Positions 11,601 through 21,839 of a stretch of DNA of 64,000 nucleotides are shown here, piece by piece; within the stretch, counting starts at the first letter, position 1; each line of letters begins with the position of its first letter. The stretch comes from Flaccisagitta enflata. Its lineage: Eukaryota; Chaetognatha; Sagittoidea; Aphragmophora. A program made the position numbers and the translations under genes. The stretch covers positions 97,712,001-97,776,000 of the forward strand of contig OZ231127.1 of assembly GCA_965153355.1 (NCBI GenBank), given 5' to 3'. The notes under the pieces are model-generated. The model saw nothing but the letters and a program-made list of their open reading frames with translations, was not told the origin of the DNA and searched no databases.

Positions 11601-14600
11601 CAAGCCACTGTTCTTGTTCATTGACATCTAGTGGCAGGTTTTCAACTTGAGCAGGTTCTTCCAGAATGATTGATTTTTGTTGGTCAATTAGGTCATTGAG
11701 TTCATCAATCATTCGATTAAGGTCTTCCTCTGAAGTCCATTTTTGACTGTTTTGAGTTGACAAGTGGTCATTTCCAATAGTCATGTGACCCACTGACCAC
11801 TCTTCATAGAATTCCTCCAGGCTGCTTGAGTGGCATGCTTGCTCATCATCCGTTGAGCAATTAGCTCCAGTCAAAATGCTTTCATTTACCTTTTCTAATG
11901 CATCTGTTGGTATGAGAGTGGAAGACTTCAATTTGCATACTTGTAGGTTATTCACTACTAGCATCTCTTCCCACTCACTTTCATTGCCACTTGGTGGTGA
12001 TGAATGTAAGGAAGCCATGCTTTCCCATCCTTCCTCAAGTCTTGAAGATGTGGGTTTTTGATTGTTTTGAGCAGTTTTCCCACATGAGCCTCTAGTTTTC
12101 TTCTTCCTCCTTGGGTCACCTATTTTCTCATATGGTACTGGCCAGACTCTGATGCCTTCATGACTCAATTCATGTTTCCATGTTATATTGAAGTCCTCAG
12201 TCTTGATCTTAGGATTTTGTGCAATGCTGATTTTTAGTTTTTTCATGTCATCCCAGCCAAGACAGTTATCGCATCTGTTTTCCACAACTAGAAATTCAAT
12301 GATGGTTCCCTGGCCTTTTTGGTCCCATTTTAGTCCTGAGTCTGTTTGCTCAAAGCTCAGACTCACTTTGTAGCGCACATGAACTTGGTGCCCGGTTATG
12401 CTCCTTAGTGTGGCTCTAGTCGGTGTCTTTTGCACATTTTTAGGTATGTGTCTTATATTCAGAACTGACACCTGACTTCCACTGTCCAGATACATCCTCT
12501 TCAAAGCTTTGTCAAAGATGAATGGGTTTTGTCGGTCAAAATTTAGTGTCACCATGTTGACACGTCTGCTGTTTTGATTCCGATTCCTCTGTTTTTGTGA
12601 AGATCTGTTTCTGAAGGAGTCTGTTCTCTTCTGAAATCTGCTCTTGAACTTGTCAAGTGCATTAACTAGCTCTTCTAAGCCTTCATCACTCTCTGCTTCA
12701 TCATTTTCAACTTCCACTTCATTTGCTTTTACTTCATTAATTTGTTCATCTTCCTCTGAGACTTCTTGGTAAATTTCTTCATTTTCATCTATGTTGTTGA
12801 TTTTATTTCCTTTTGCAAATCTAGCATTCTTTTTCTTGTTTCTTTCCTGTGCTGGCGTATAAGGTATAATTGCCTGCACTTTTTCAGGGTTGTTTGTTCT
12901 TGATGCTGAGTGCAATTCTGGGCATGAGGACTTGTAATGGCCAACTTTTTGGCAAAAATAGCAGATGGGTTGGCCTGTTGCCTTTGGACCAGGTCTGGGC
13001 CTTACTTTGAAGCCTTGATATGGCTGTTTTCTGAATGTTGCATTTTGAATCGCGTTGACTTGATCCTCATCCTCGCTTTGTGATTCCTCATTGTATTCTT
13101 CAATGATATCAACTTCATTTACTTCATTTTTTTGCTTATTCTTGGATTTGTACTTGCCCTGTGCAATGTCCATTTCCATGGTCATGTTGATTTTGCTAGT
13201 ATCTCTTTCACTGAGAAGGGCACAACTGAGCTTTTGTTCCACAAACTGCTTGGCAATGAACACTGCCATATTGATGTCAGTTGCCCCTTTTCGATTTATT
13301 TCAGCCCTTAAGGCATCATTCCTCAAGCCTCTGAGAAAGTACGATAGGACTGCTTTTTTGTAGCTCTTGGTTTTTCTGAGAGCATTAATTTCATCTGGTG
13401 GTATGGTTTCATCATACACTTGTTGTGCTCTAAAACCATAATCATCTAAGGCCTCATGTGCATGTCTTTCAAGCTTTTCAAGCTCATTGTCATGATGTGC
13501 TGTCGTATCACTTGAAATGAAGAATGCTACTTTTGTAGCTAATTCATCTGTTGTGATGTCTGGTGTTTCGCTGATGATCTTGAAGATGTGCTTCTGTATA
13601 TTTGGCTTGTGTTTCTGAAAGCAATCAGTAAATAAATTTCTTCTCCTTCTTTCACTTAGTTGGCAGTCAAGTGCCTCTGTTGTTTTGAAGTTAAAGTGAG
13701 AGTAGAATTCTCTGAAGCTATCATATCTTTTTGGATCATACTCAGGTATCTTTAGAAGCTTAATGTCAAAGTTTAAGTTCTGTAGCTTTTCCTTCTGTTG
13801 ATCTTCAATTCTTTGTCTTTGTCTTGTAGCTTCTTTGTCTTTTAAATCAAAAAGACGTTCACTCTTTCTGATCCTTCTGTCATTCATTTGATGTCGACAA
13901 CAGCATGGACGTCTTCCTTGTTGATCATCATCATCATCTCCATCATCATCATCATCATCTTCATGATCATTGGGATCTTCATCTCTGCAACCATTATTCC
14001 TGGTGTGAGGATGTGGAAAATTTGAGCCATGATCATCTCTTTGTCCACGATCATCTCTTCGTCCACTTGGATGATGGTATCTTTCTTCATGGCCATTTCC
14101 ATTCTGTCTTTCACCCCCCGCAGAGAATGAAGAATCCTTTTTTGCAGTCACATCAGCTTTTTCCAACATGTTCATAAGTCGTTTTTTGGCATCTGCTGCC
14201 TCTTGCTCCAATTTTTTGTTGATATGATGCTTATTTTCATTTTTATGCTTATTTTCATTTTTAACATCATGTCTTTCAGTTTCTTCCTTTTTGGGGATTT
14301 TCATCAAATCTCTCATCATTTGTTCATTGGAGTCTCCCACATGATGGCCTGATTTATCAATTGTAGGCATGATATACTTTTCTCTTGCAGCTTTGTCATC
14401 ATATTTGTCTGCATCTCTGACTTCCCTTGCCATCTGTTCCATTGCCTCATGATATGAAAGCAGTGGGTCGGTCTTCTTTTTGTTTGGAATGGGTGGCAAT
14501 TCCTTTATGCCTTGCAGATTATATTCTGGCAATTGATTATCCCATGCCATGGATTCTACTCTGGCTTGATCATGTGTTGAGCCAACAGATGACTGGCATG

Positions 14601-14778
14601 GCGAATTTTGTAATGGTGTTGAGTGCGCACCAGGTGCCTTGTTTTTCCATTTTGGAGATATGACCATAGGTTTGAACCCTTCTTGCTTCACATTCCTTTT
14701 AGGAACAACGAAGTGTCGGTTGTCGGTTGTAAATTGCTTTGAAGGATTGTAGAAAGTCATGAAAGTTTTCTCCCACAC
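8641..14778 (-). CDS. Retroelement ORF2: gag-like, CCHC, two protease-like, RT and RNase H regions (interrupted by gap)
   Basis: Polyprotein of an LTR-type retroelement. Residues 1-330 are charged with an Asp/His-rich stretch. About 340-560 resemble a retroelement gag helical region (Phe-Arg-Glu-Phe-Tyr then helices). A CCHC zinc knuckle CYFCQKVGHYKSSC is near 606-619. An aspartic-protease-like DSG (LDSGSQVSVL) is near 765, and a second (LLDSGASCGLI) near 1227. Reverse transcriptase covers about 1660-1960 with FRPVVDLSPIS, the catalytic YVDD near 1819, and a Ty3-like thumb (FLGVKV, GMTNFYSLL). An RNase H-like start (VVIVHSDYS) is near 1995, just before the N run. The nominal first codon is GTG, directly after an in-frame TGA at 14791-14793, and the frame is +1 to ORF1, so entry by frameshift in the ORF1 overlap is likely. 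Integrase is missing. RT thumb features favour Ty3/Gypsy. The gag-like part also recalls BEL/Pao. Confidence 0.8.
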   Translation of the reverse strand: MWEKTFMTFYNPSKQFTTDNRHFVVPKRNVKQEGFKPMVISPKWKNKAPGAHSTPLQNSPCQSSVGSTHDQARVESMAWDNQLPEYNLQGIKELPPIPNKKKTDPLLSYHEAMEQMAREVRDADKYDDKAAREKYIMPTIDKSGHHVGDSNEQMMRDLMKIPKKEETERHDVKNENKHKNENKHHINKKLEQEAADAKKRLMNMLEKADVTAKKDSSFSAGGERQNGNGHEERYHHPSGRRDDRGQRDDHGSNFPHPHTRNNGCRDEDPNDHEDDDDDDGDDDDDQQGRRPCCCRHQMNDRRIRKSERLFDLKDKEATRQRQRIEDQQKEKLQNLNFDIKLLKIPEYDPKRYDSFREFYSHFNFKTTEALDCQLSERRRRNLFTDCFQKHKPNIQKHIFKIISETPDITTDELATKVAFFISSDTTAHHDNELEKLERHAHEALDDYGFRAQQVYDETIPPDEINALRKTKSYKKAVLSYFLRGLRNDALRAEINRKGATDINMAVFIAKQFVEQKLSCALLSERDTSKINMTMEMDIAQGKYKSKNKQKNEVNEVDIIEEYNEESQSEDEDQVNAIQNATFRKQPYQGFKVRPRPGPKATGQPICYFCQKVGHYKSSCPELHSASRTNNPEKVQAIIPYTPAQERNKKKNARFAKGNKINNIDENEEIYQEVSEEDEQINEVKANEVEVENDEAESDEGLEELVNALDKFKSRFQKRTDSFRNRSSQKQRNRNQNSRRVNMVTLNFDRQNPFIFDKALKRMYLDSGSQVSVLNIRHIPKNVQKTPTRATLRSITGHQVHVRYKVSLSFEQTDSGLKWDQKGQGTIIEFLVVENRCDNCLGWDDMKKLKISIAQNPKIKTEDFNITWKHELSHEGIRVWPVPYEKIGDPRRKKKTRGSCGKTAQNNQKPTSSRLEEGWESMASLHSSPPSGNESEWEEMLVVNNLQVCKLKSSTLIPTDALEKVNESILTGANCSTDDEQACHSSSLEEFYEEWSVGHMTIGNDHLSTQNSQKWTSEEDLNRMIDELNDLIDQQKSIILEEPAQVENLPLDVNEQEQWLENNGMLLLHLPSENEDEGCYLESASDDLAEMEERAILERQRVSSIIDYGYYSDIEGLSEEDVFISDDEVWQSNDDLYISDDEMWYSEEEQMPFGEQDNQLDDQAAENDGDKSSEIPQEKACDEYINVLSIDEAVINKIHGNLPFARLKVFNDPRTPYEAGIASNGLLDSGASCGLIRADLVDGSGLKFVQRPAKIKATSFTGQDLLIDSQVEVYLDFGTNVRKMVKLYKYSGSGAKYGILLGWKEFQVLNLELDAANMCFKIDQYEFKIFDQQDNQAEIIQNINTEKEMNLASIPVMANDGVTLKPGDEFQLVLRLENDGKTTNLDVGDILILERSEEIQKLGIETSDDVVELFRLAKRDKPLATMVYIRLNEETPLAFASIPKDSLFGHLRAIIPLTAKEVAQDNPEAVRVIGATFVENLQEANKEKQKQDKNFHEAKKILIEKGQQEAENYIRNHPDKQRDSIILYPVERIMSEQEIEEVQRAGDEREKQWTREKLDQIFEKILKDLDPKQKEDLMDCIYKYRRVFAISNDCLRYHCSTVEFAAIYPKSLSIHIAPKFQGMMNKLVNSRLQTSMLKRNWLEVSEDAGHCSHRFIAVRKDKGKPPISKEALEEMTDIQVERAFRPVVDLSPISRLTQRTGSSAPMWLEALQKVPNGIKTLADVASMFYQYRLTPEARKLFVIESDLPAARWLRFVVLVMGGSESTRLAQDAIRRFVDLLSGIEPRKSMEDFMTDLQKLEKNQPINSNPALLLPLMLMSYVDDISLSSPKCVQELERLQLTSESYYREPKSEDEKCYLFHLMLVSKLLVSLIRNNMLLSPQKFQPMIMGRPYKFLGVKVESDVASVPEETKRTLMTIKSPQNQRQLMRITGMTNFYSLLTPLLRVKSTFLTRKLRRQNGPYFWSEKDEQNLRSLLQAVIDANMSGLLKLFDINLAPKVVIVHSDYSQENNCGALLIFVKFKENGKVXXXXXXXXXXXEKCYTTNHV
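8671..8703. other. Assembly gap (33 N)
   Basis: Run of 33 undetermined bases inside the RNase H-like end of the retroelement ORF2. True size is unknown. Confidence 1.
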
Positions 14779-16800
14779 ATGGGATGTCTTTCAGGAAAGG
14801 GTGTTTTTGGCGAGTTGTCTTTTTTTCTTCATCCATTTGGCAAGAAATTTCAAGTTCTTTGTCTAAGGCTAAAGGTCCACTCCTTGGAAAGCCTCGGCGA
14901 CCTCTCTCTTCTCTTGTCATGTTGTGAACATGATCATTTACTGCACTCAGAAACAATGTCCTTGGCCCCTCTTGATCATTTGTTAGAAATGGTGTCTCAG
15001 GCCTGGTAAAAAGTTCAAATGGCCTGATTGGTTCCCATCCTTGGGCTTTCTTTGCCATGAAGCAATCACAGCTCTTGTTGTATTTCAAATCCAGATTGGT
15101 GGGGAATTCTTTTTCATCAAACATTAGTTTGAATAGTTCCATGGTTCTCTCCATGTGTCCTTGAATGTCGGTTATGATGGACATCATGGGCAGTCCCAAA
15201 GGCAGCTGATTAGGTCCTGAGGGACCCATGTCATAGTTTCCAACTGACCAGCACATGCCAAGGATTTCATCATGGATTTCAAAGAACTTGTCAAACTCTT
15301 TTTTTCTGTTTGAAACCATGTTTTGAAACAGAAGATATTGGATGAACTGAAATTTCTCTGTTTGGATCATAGTACCATCCGTTTCATAGAGAGCTTCCAG
15401 TTTGACAAAAGCATCAACTTTGCTAGTATCAGTAGCAAAATCGTGTGCCACTTTGATTTCTTTATCTCCATTCGGCGTTACAATGAAGATTGAAGTTTTG
15501 TTGAAAAGTTTAATTTGATCACTTCCAAACAAAGTTTCTCGAGTGTAGGCCTCCTGAGTTTCCCGATTGTCATTTGCCAAATGAGCTGGAAACTTAGGAT
15601 AATATCTCTCCGTCCTATGTTGATCATCAACATTCATTGGATTCAATTTGTAGGGCTCTTTGTCATTGCAGCACCTTCCTTTTAAGAAGAGTGAGGCATT
15701 TTGACATCTGTAACAAAAAGCAACAATACCATGAGGATATTCATCTACATTACTTTCAGTTTCAACATTTTTCATATCAACATGAGAAGTATTTTTTGTA
15801 CGATTCGCGCTTTGGTTTCCACCGGCAGATGCACCTGAAATGAAATCATTATCAAATCTTAGAGAAGGGGAAGGTACAAGCATCCGTTTGGGACTAGTGT
15901 TGTTTTGGTCTGAGACAGGTACAGACGAACCAGTCTTGTTGTGTTCACTGACAGGTACAGCCAACGGATCTTTTTTGTCAGTGTTTGTCAATGTTTGGTC
16001 ATCAGTTCTGTCACTAGCTTGAAATCTGACTGTCTCATCATCAATGTCACTATTGAGACTAGTTACTGAGGCAGCTAAATTCAACTGACTACTTCCTGCT
16101 TCCCTGTTTGTTTCATTCAGCACGCCATCACCTTCATAACTCTCAATGTTTTTACCAGATTGTTCAAGAAAATTAGTCACCTTGACTACACTAGGAAAAA
16201 TTCGAGTAGAGTCAAAAATGATCTCATCGTAAGGCTTCCTGATTTCGTTATCATTATAAGTATCAGGAAAGCTATCATAGGTGACCCTTGGATACATTCC
16301 ATATCCCTTTGCTCGTTTGAGAGGAAAATCCCAAGATACGTCATATGTGAATTGTTTCTCTGTACCCATTTTTTCGAGCAATTCTTCTCTTTCATGTCTT
16401 AATGCGTCCAAAGTAATGTCACATGTGCATTGTTTGTTGTTGTTCTTTTCGCATGTTCGGCAAGGACGCAGGCAGTCGATTATTTTTTGAAATCCGTAAA
16501 TTTTGTAAACCACATTTTTTGCAAACTTGGGTTTGAAAGGAATTCGCATTGTCGCAACTGCTGAAGCTAGTTCTCCTACCTCACTGCAGGCAAAGTTCAG
16601 AACCGGGTCGAATCCTTCTTCTCCTCCAACTTTTATGTACTTCGCCTTTGGAGCGGAGGAACGAAAACCGACTTCCGGTACGGTTGCAAACCGCCTGTTG
16701 TCAAGATCCTTCCCTTGCCACCAATTTTGACGCCATTTTTCCTTCGTGTAGGTCGCCATTTCGTCACGTGACCCGACGATGGTCCGATGACGAAAACGCG
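8704..16800 (-). mobile_element. Divergent two-ORF LTR-type retroelement (3' part missing)
   Basis: ORF1 and ORF2 are adjacent, overlapping and on the same strand, and ORF2 carries protease-RT-RNase H in Ty3 order. The reading frames are intact over 8 kb, which suggests recent activity. Neither LTR could be identified: the 3' side ends at the gap, and on the 5' side (16800-17700) no matching repeat is available in the window. Confidence 0.7.
14699..16759 (-). CDS. Retroelement ORF1, 686 aa, unrecognised Cys-rich protein
   Basis: Complete frame from ATG (16757-16759) on the minus strand, overlapping ORF2 by 80 bases. Residues 1-200 form an alkaline, Trp/Tyr-rich region with a Cys cluster (CRTCEKNNNKQCTCD). 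Residues 210-340 are acidic and Ser/Asn-rich, probably disordered. Another Cys set (FCYRCQNASLFLKGRCC) is near 350-370 and may bind zinc. The remainder is a well-ordered helical region with many aromatic residues. I recognise no family. Standard Ty3 or BEL gag does not look like this, and the gag-like and CCHC parts are in ORF2, so ORF1 is an additional structural or regulatory protein of the element. Its ORF continues into the +1-shifted ORF2. Confidence 0.7.
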   Translation of the reverse strand: MATYTKEKWRQNWWQGKDLDNRRFATVPEVGFRSSAPKAKYIKVGGEEGFDPVLNFACSEVGELASAVATMRIPFKPKFAKNVVYKIYGFQKIIDCLRPCRTCEKNNNKQCTCDITLDALRHEREELLEKMGTEKQFTYDVSWDFPLKRAKGYGMYPRVTYDSFPDTYNDNEIRKPYDEIIFDSTRIFPSVVKVTNFLEQSGKNIESYEGDGVLNETNREAGSSQLNLAASVTSLNSDIDDETVRFQASDRTDDQTLTNTDKKDPLAVPVSEHNKTGSSVPVSDQNNTSPKRMLVPSPSLRFDNDFISGASAGGNQSANRTKNTSHVDMKNVETESNVDEYPHGIVAFCYRCQNASLFLKGRCCNDKEPYKLNPMNVDDQHRTERYYPKFPAHLANDNRETQEAYTRETLFGSDQIKLFNKTSIFIVTPNGDKEIKVAHDFATDTSKVDAFVKLEALYETDGTMIQTEKFQFIQYLLFQNMVSNRKKEFDKFFEIHDEILGMCWSVGNYDMGPSGPNQLPLGLPMMSIITDIQGHMERTMELFKLMFDEKEFPTNLDLKYNKSCDCFMAKKAQGWEPIRPFELFTRPETPFLTNDQEGPRTLFLSAVNDHVHNMTREERGRRGFPRSGPLALDKELEISCQMDEEKKTTRQKHPFLKDIPCVGENFHDFLQSFKAIYNRQPTLRCS

Positions 16801-18009
16801 GAACTGTTTCTCACTTCCTCTCAACAGGACGTCTGTTTATTCCTAGTTTTAAGCAAGATGCAGGCAAGTGAGCGGTGATTAATGAGCAGTTATGTAATGA
16901 GCGTGTATTTCGCGCAGTGTATTTCAGAACGCAAACTGGTTATGATGATTTTTTGATGCTAGTGGATGATGTTGGATGATAAATATTTCGATGATTAATC
17001 CAATGTGCGAAGTGTTTGTAAAGTGAAGATAATAAGCTGATATTATTTCGTCTTTGAAGATGAGCATTATTTCTTTTTATTCACACGGAAATGGTTATTA
17101 CTGAAAGATGAGCAGAATTTCTTTTGATTTTCTTGTTTGTCGGCGAAAGCCGCCATAAATGGCGTATGAAAATGTGCGTCTATTATGCGTGTCCCCATAA
17201 AATTGCGAGTCACAGTCCCATTCATGCAGGGAACACTCTTTTTTTGCTAAGCCTGAACACTCTCTCTCGTGATATTTCTTTTTCTTCTCTTCAGTAAGCA
17301 CGCACTTTCATACGATCTTGATAGTGTGAAAATCGTTTTTACTATTTTTAGCATCAATATTTCTTTTTTCTCTTCATTTTTGAATTGAAAGATGAACCGA
17401 TTCAGGAAGAAGGGAAAAAAACGAGTTAACCCTCTTTTTTGGAAAAAAGTCGATCAGCCAGTTATTTTTTCTCTTTTTTTTTTTTTCCGATAGAATTTCG
17501 ATAGAACGGCGCAAAAAAGAGGATTGAGTCAGTCAAACTTTTATGTGAAGATTAAAATTAATGCAGATGTTGATGTTGACAAGTCAGCTTACATTCCGCC
17601 CCCTAAAAACATTTTTACGTAACCCGACGCAGATAAATGCAGAACAGTAGGTAGCGTGTTGAGTTAGCACCAGCTTTAGTCGAAAATGGCCGCTGACGCC
17701 ATGTAGTTTACCGGCGGTCGGACTGAGACGCTTTTAAGGCGAATAACTGAGTATCTGCTACTTTGTGTTATCTATACTGATCTTATTATCTATTTGTATC
17801 ATTATCATGATTATTAACATTTGTTATTGACTTTTAAAACGGATTTTAGGAGAGAGAGAAAAGATTTCTATTGAATGGGTTGATGATGAAAAACGCGACT
17901 GAAAAAGTAAAATAGGATATCAAAATCAATGGGCTAAAGAGCACTCATGTTTGAATGGTGCTTAGAGGCTACTAAGGTTGCACGATGTTATCCCACCACG
18001 ACTTCACTT
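16801..18009. other. Non-coding; possible leader of the retroelement
   Basis: No gene seen. On the minus strand a 'ttttagggggcggaatgtaag' tract lies near 17590-17612, like a polypurine tract before a TG terminus. It could mark an LTR edge of the retroelement, but no partner copy is present to test this. Confidence 0.3.
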
Positions 18010-18074
18010 GATCACTCCAAGCAGGGCATTGGGTACCGCTGAGGCGCTGACTATGTGCGATCGTTGGATGACTA
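18010..18074 (+). mobile_element. Solo tail of a foldback-tail element
   Basis: Matches the 3' tails at 33072, 40760 and 45340: the string gatcactccaagcagggcat, then GGGTACCGCTGA, then GTGCGATCGTTGGATGACTAGTT. The inverted-repeat body is absent. Confidence 0.65.
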
Positions 18075-18597
18075 GTTAAGAAATGAAATCAGAAAAAGAT
18101 AATGATTGATGATCATCAATTTTTGCCCATTTTGATATTGAATGTTTTCACAGTTTTGCTCGCCATTTCTAAACGGTTTGAGCCACAAGTGCCAGATAGC
18201 GCTCATCTTGTAGATTTTTTGATGTAGATCAATTTCCTTTTTTTCAAAACTTTACTAGCTGCTCTAGAAGCCAAGATATCTTTGAAAGAAGGTGACCCTA
18301 AAGATAAGCTTTTGTACTACAACCACCAATTCATCATCAACCCCTAAAATGTCAAATTAAACAAATTTCCGCATGAGAAAAAATTTGCCGCCATGTTATT
18401 CTATGTCTCAATACATCATAAAACACTGGGAACATGGTCTGATGAGGGGTCATTGATGCCTGCCTTTATAGGGCTATCGGGGACAGGGTGTTGTACAAAG
18501 CATCATTGGACCGGTTCTTCCTAAAGTGAGAAAAAAGCCTATTCCGTTCTTTTATCCCCGAAAAAATATGGGAATTCATCCATGGATTCAGCTTGTT

Positions 18598-19185
18598 TCA
18601 AACTCGGATTTCACGTAAAGGAGCAACTGTGTCAATTACCGAGCAAAAAAGACGATTGAATTCAAGAAGACAAAAATCTATATCAGCAGAATTTAAGACC
18701 GATGACCAGCTAATTCTACTCAAAGCAGCAGTAAAGGACGCCTTGGAATAATCCTTAAATGACCGTACAAATCTAACATTTTGACCTGAAAAAACTTCCT
18801 TTGCACAGCTTCTTGAACTAAAAGTCACCAAATGATCACTGAAACCCTCCGGGATCACTCCACTTTCACTAATCAGATCGCTAACATTTGTAAATATGTG
18901 ATCAATAAGAGAAGACGACGTGGAAGTAATCCTAGTAGGTTCTGTGATCAATTAGTCGCAACCAAAAAAATCAAGAATCTCTTTGAACTTAACTAACAGA
19001 GGAGAATGAACCTGTAAGAAATCAATATTCAAATCTCCTAAAACATGAAACTCAGTTCCAGGGCTAATTTTAGAAAGGCATAATTCTAACGTAGATAGAA
19101 ACCCGTTATCGTTGGGTGGCTGGTATATAGAGCATACAAGTATACCTTTAGTCCGAGGAAGCAGAAGCTCTATCCGTCGACACAA
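18598..19185 (-). pseudogene. LINE endonuclease domain fragments
   Basis: Two abutting open pieces in one LINE endonuclease (exonuclease-endonuclease-phosphatase fold): VCSIYQPPND, the metal-site strand HVLGDLNIDF, LIDHIFTN, and the catalytic SDH (GFSDHLVTF). A TAA-type stop near 18952-18954 separates the two pieces. The upstream Glu-containing catalytic strand is in the frameshifted part before 19202. Inactive as it stands. Confidence 0.75.
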
Positions 19186-19201
19186 AGATCTGGTCTTGGG
19201 T

Positions 19202-20224
19202 TTAACGCGATATTGTCGCGAATGAACATTGCGACACCGCCGCCGTCACGATTTCGATCATGCCAAATGATATTAAAGCCAGGAATTTGTACCTCGCCAT
19301 CACCCACCGAGGAATCAAGCCATGACTCAGAGACCGCGAAAACAGCCGCCTTAGTCCATGAGAGAAGAAGTCAAATTTCCGGTAGTTTGGGAATAGGGAA
19401 AAGTGAAGGGAAAAGTGAAGGCCTTTAGACAAAAGGATGCGAGGAATAGGACAGGATAGAAACAACAAGGAAAGAGAAGAAGAGGAAGAAGCTGAGGAAG
19501 AGCTAGTAGCAGCGTCGGCAATGTGTCCGTTGACAACAGTATCATTTGCGAAAGGAAGAGAAGAGAGGCTGCAACGGTCGCACACAAATGCCAAATCTAC
19601 CCCATCACGCACGCATTTGTTGTACTTGGTGAGAGAGACGGAGTGAGAGCATCGTATATGCGTCCATTTAAGGCAGGAATCGCACTCGACCACCTTACTC
19701 GCCTTGGTTACGCCCTTTGCGCAAATGACACAAGGATGGGCAACATTTCGCGTCCTTTTCCCATCTGAACTCGTAGACGACGTAGATGGTCTCGGTCCGG
19801 GATGAAGATTGACGTCACCGGAGAGAAGAAGCAGTTGACGTTGATGTTGTGTATGTTGTTGGTGCTGGAGTTGATGCTGTTGTCGGTGCTGGAGTTGATG
19901 CAGTAGTTGATGCTGTTGTTGATGCAGTAGTAGATGCTGTTGTAGATCTGACGTAGTATAAGCGGGAGAACATACGATCGAATGATTAAGATGTATGACG
20001 AGAGAACAGATGAGAAATATGAGGAGCAAGGAAGACATTGTCAACTCGGATATCGCTGCCGAGGCTGAGCGTGAAATTGAAGCAAAAATTCCTTTGACGC
20101 GCTCAAAAAGTTTCAAAAACAATTCCAAATCATTTTTCCAAATAGATGGGACATGAAAAGTGCTTGGAGATAAATGCCCAAATTGAGCCCATCCTACGGT
20201 CCAATCATGTTTGATGGGGTGCAT
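19202..20224 (-). pseudogene. LINE ORF with leader, 2A-like motif and PHD finger
   Basis: A hydrophobic stretch (MSSLLLIFLICSLVI, around 19993-20037) precedes a His/Gln-rich segment, then LLLLSGDVNLHPGP (19797-19838). This fits the LINE-type 2A sequence except that Glu is Asn and the Asn before PGP is His. A C4HC3 PHD finger follows (HPCVICAKG, CDSCLKWTHIRC, FVCDRC; about 19580-19740). Beyond about 19380 the frame leaves the endonuclease, whose N-terminal part (IIWHDRNRDGGG-like) can be read in another frame up to 19202, so a frameshift has broken the ORF. PHD fingers beside 2A motifs are known in CR1-clade LINEs. Confidence 0.7.
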
Positions 20225-21830
20225 ACTACAAGGCTAAATTGACATGGTTATGCTCTAATTTTGTATCTGCGCAAGATGCTCATAGGAGAAAATCATGGTC
20301 AGGGTTTGGACCTTTCAGTTATGTGGTTCTGTATTGACAAATCAAAGAATTCTTGCTAGAGATGATATCCAAGTATTGGAAAACCAGCAAAAAATTATGT
20401 ACAAGCTTGCTCATAAATCTACGGAAAGGTCTCACTCACTCACTAAAAATATAATTCTTCAATCACCAGATGGGTCATATTTGAAGAGGTTATTCAAACT
20501 CATTCAAATGAATCCAATCAGGGGTCTGAAACACAGTTTGTTTGAGAGTGAGATCTTTTTGAATATGGATATGAATTATGAAAAATTATGAATATGAATA
20601 ATGAAAAATAAGCAATACTCTGACTATTTTTTTCCCATTTACACAAGTTCAAATTTAAAAAGGCTGATCACTTTTATTTTTCATTCAAAATCACAATCTT
20701 TAAAGAAAAATTAACTGATTGAAAACAATGTTGTGGCTAAATCACTGAACCAAAAGCACCAAATGAAAAAATGATTTTTATCAATATGCTATTAGATGTG
20801 AGCAATCTGATTCTCCTTATAAAATGCAAACAGGCTGCAATTGAAAACAGGGTGTGTCATACCAGTAATGGCGGCTATTGCCTTGGGGAAAAAAGCTTTA
20901 GGCATTGACAACTTCCACCAAGCTTTTGTCTTTAGTCACTGCAAATTTTTTTTTCTGTTAGGTTGAATCAAGAGCAATTGTATGTAGTGATCGCGCTGGA
21001 AATCAGAGAAAAACAGGACAGATAAATGAGCTAGATGAGCTAGAATACTCAAAATAACTCTCACAAATGACCAGCTATGCTCACTCACTCACTATGCTTA
21101 CTCACTCACATGCTCTCTTGTATTTGCATGCTCAGACATCAAAACATTTATTTATTACATTTGAAATTTAAAAGAAAATGAGCTAAATCAGCTACACTCT
21201 TTATTTTGAGTAAGGACAAAGTTTATAAGGACATTGAGGCTGAAATCTTACTAAAAATTAAGGACATTTTAAGGACGAAGCCCAGCCTCAGATTTGAAGA
21301 ACAATGATTTTTTATTTATAGTTTTAACTGTTTTTACACGAATTTTTTGAGAAAATAGTCGCATTCAATAACAATTTGTCTTGTGAAATAAACTTTAATT
21401 TTGCTATGATCAACAGTCACTGTCATATGTAACTTGTATTACCTTATACTGTACATCAATTATATCAATGTATAAAACAATCGTTAAAAAATTACAGAAA
21501 AGTATTAAGGACACGTTAAGAACATTTCAGCCTGGAATTTGCAAATTTAAGGACATCCCAGCTCAAATAAAGAGTGGTCATCAAAATACTAAAGATGAGC
21601 AAAGCTCAGAATTTCTCACAGCTAATTATAAAAACACTGTATATTTTATGAAATAATGTTTCCTATTAATAAACATGAACATCGTTATGTAGTGATATAT
21701 GATAAAAGTTGACATGATTCTAGGGCAGATCAAGAACAATGGGGGGCGGCTCACAAATGGTTGTGGATAGGTGCTAGGATGGCTCCTTTCCAGCAGAGGG
21801 GCAATCCTGGGCACGAAAATTTCAAGATTT
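20225..21830. other. Non-coding, no gene seen
   Basis: AT-rich sequence probably intronic to the gene whose exon begins at 23064. Short open frames (such as 20295-20591) lack splice or codon support. Confidence 0.35.
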
Positions 21831-21839
21831 TCCACTCAA

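Larger units (their letters stand above)
18420..20224 (-). mobile_element. Broken LINE (CR1/L2-like), 3'-truncated before RT
   Basis: Minus-strand order: hydrophobic leader, Gln/His-rich repeat, 2A-like motif, PHD finger, then endonuclease pieces in other frames, then a short post-endonuclease linker (near 18480-18595). The reverse transcriptase is absent. This is unusual because LINE copies normally lose the 5' end, so a deletion or a later insertion is likely. The solo foldback tail lies about 350 bp beyond. Confidence 0.75.

Noticed and set aside
17590-17612. Polypurine tract and LTR edge of the 8.7-16.8 kb retroelement
   Set aside because: On the minus strand it would lie 5' of ORF1, where a 3'-LTR polypurine tract is not expected, and there is no second LTR to compare.
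20295-20591. 98-codon plus-strand frame
   Set aside because: No family resemblance, no splice signals, and composition like the surrounding non-coding DNA.
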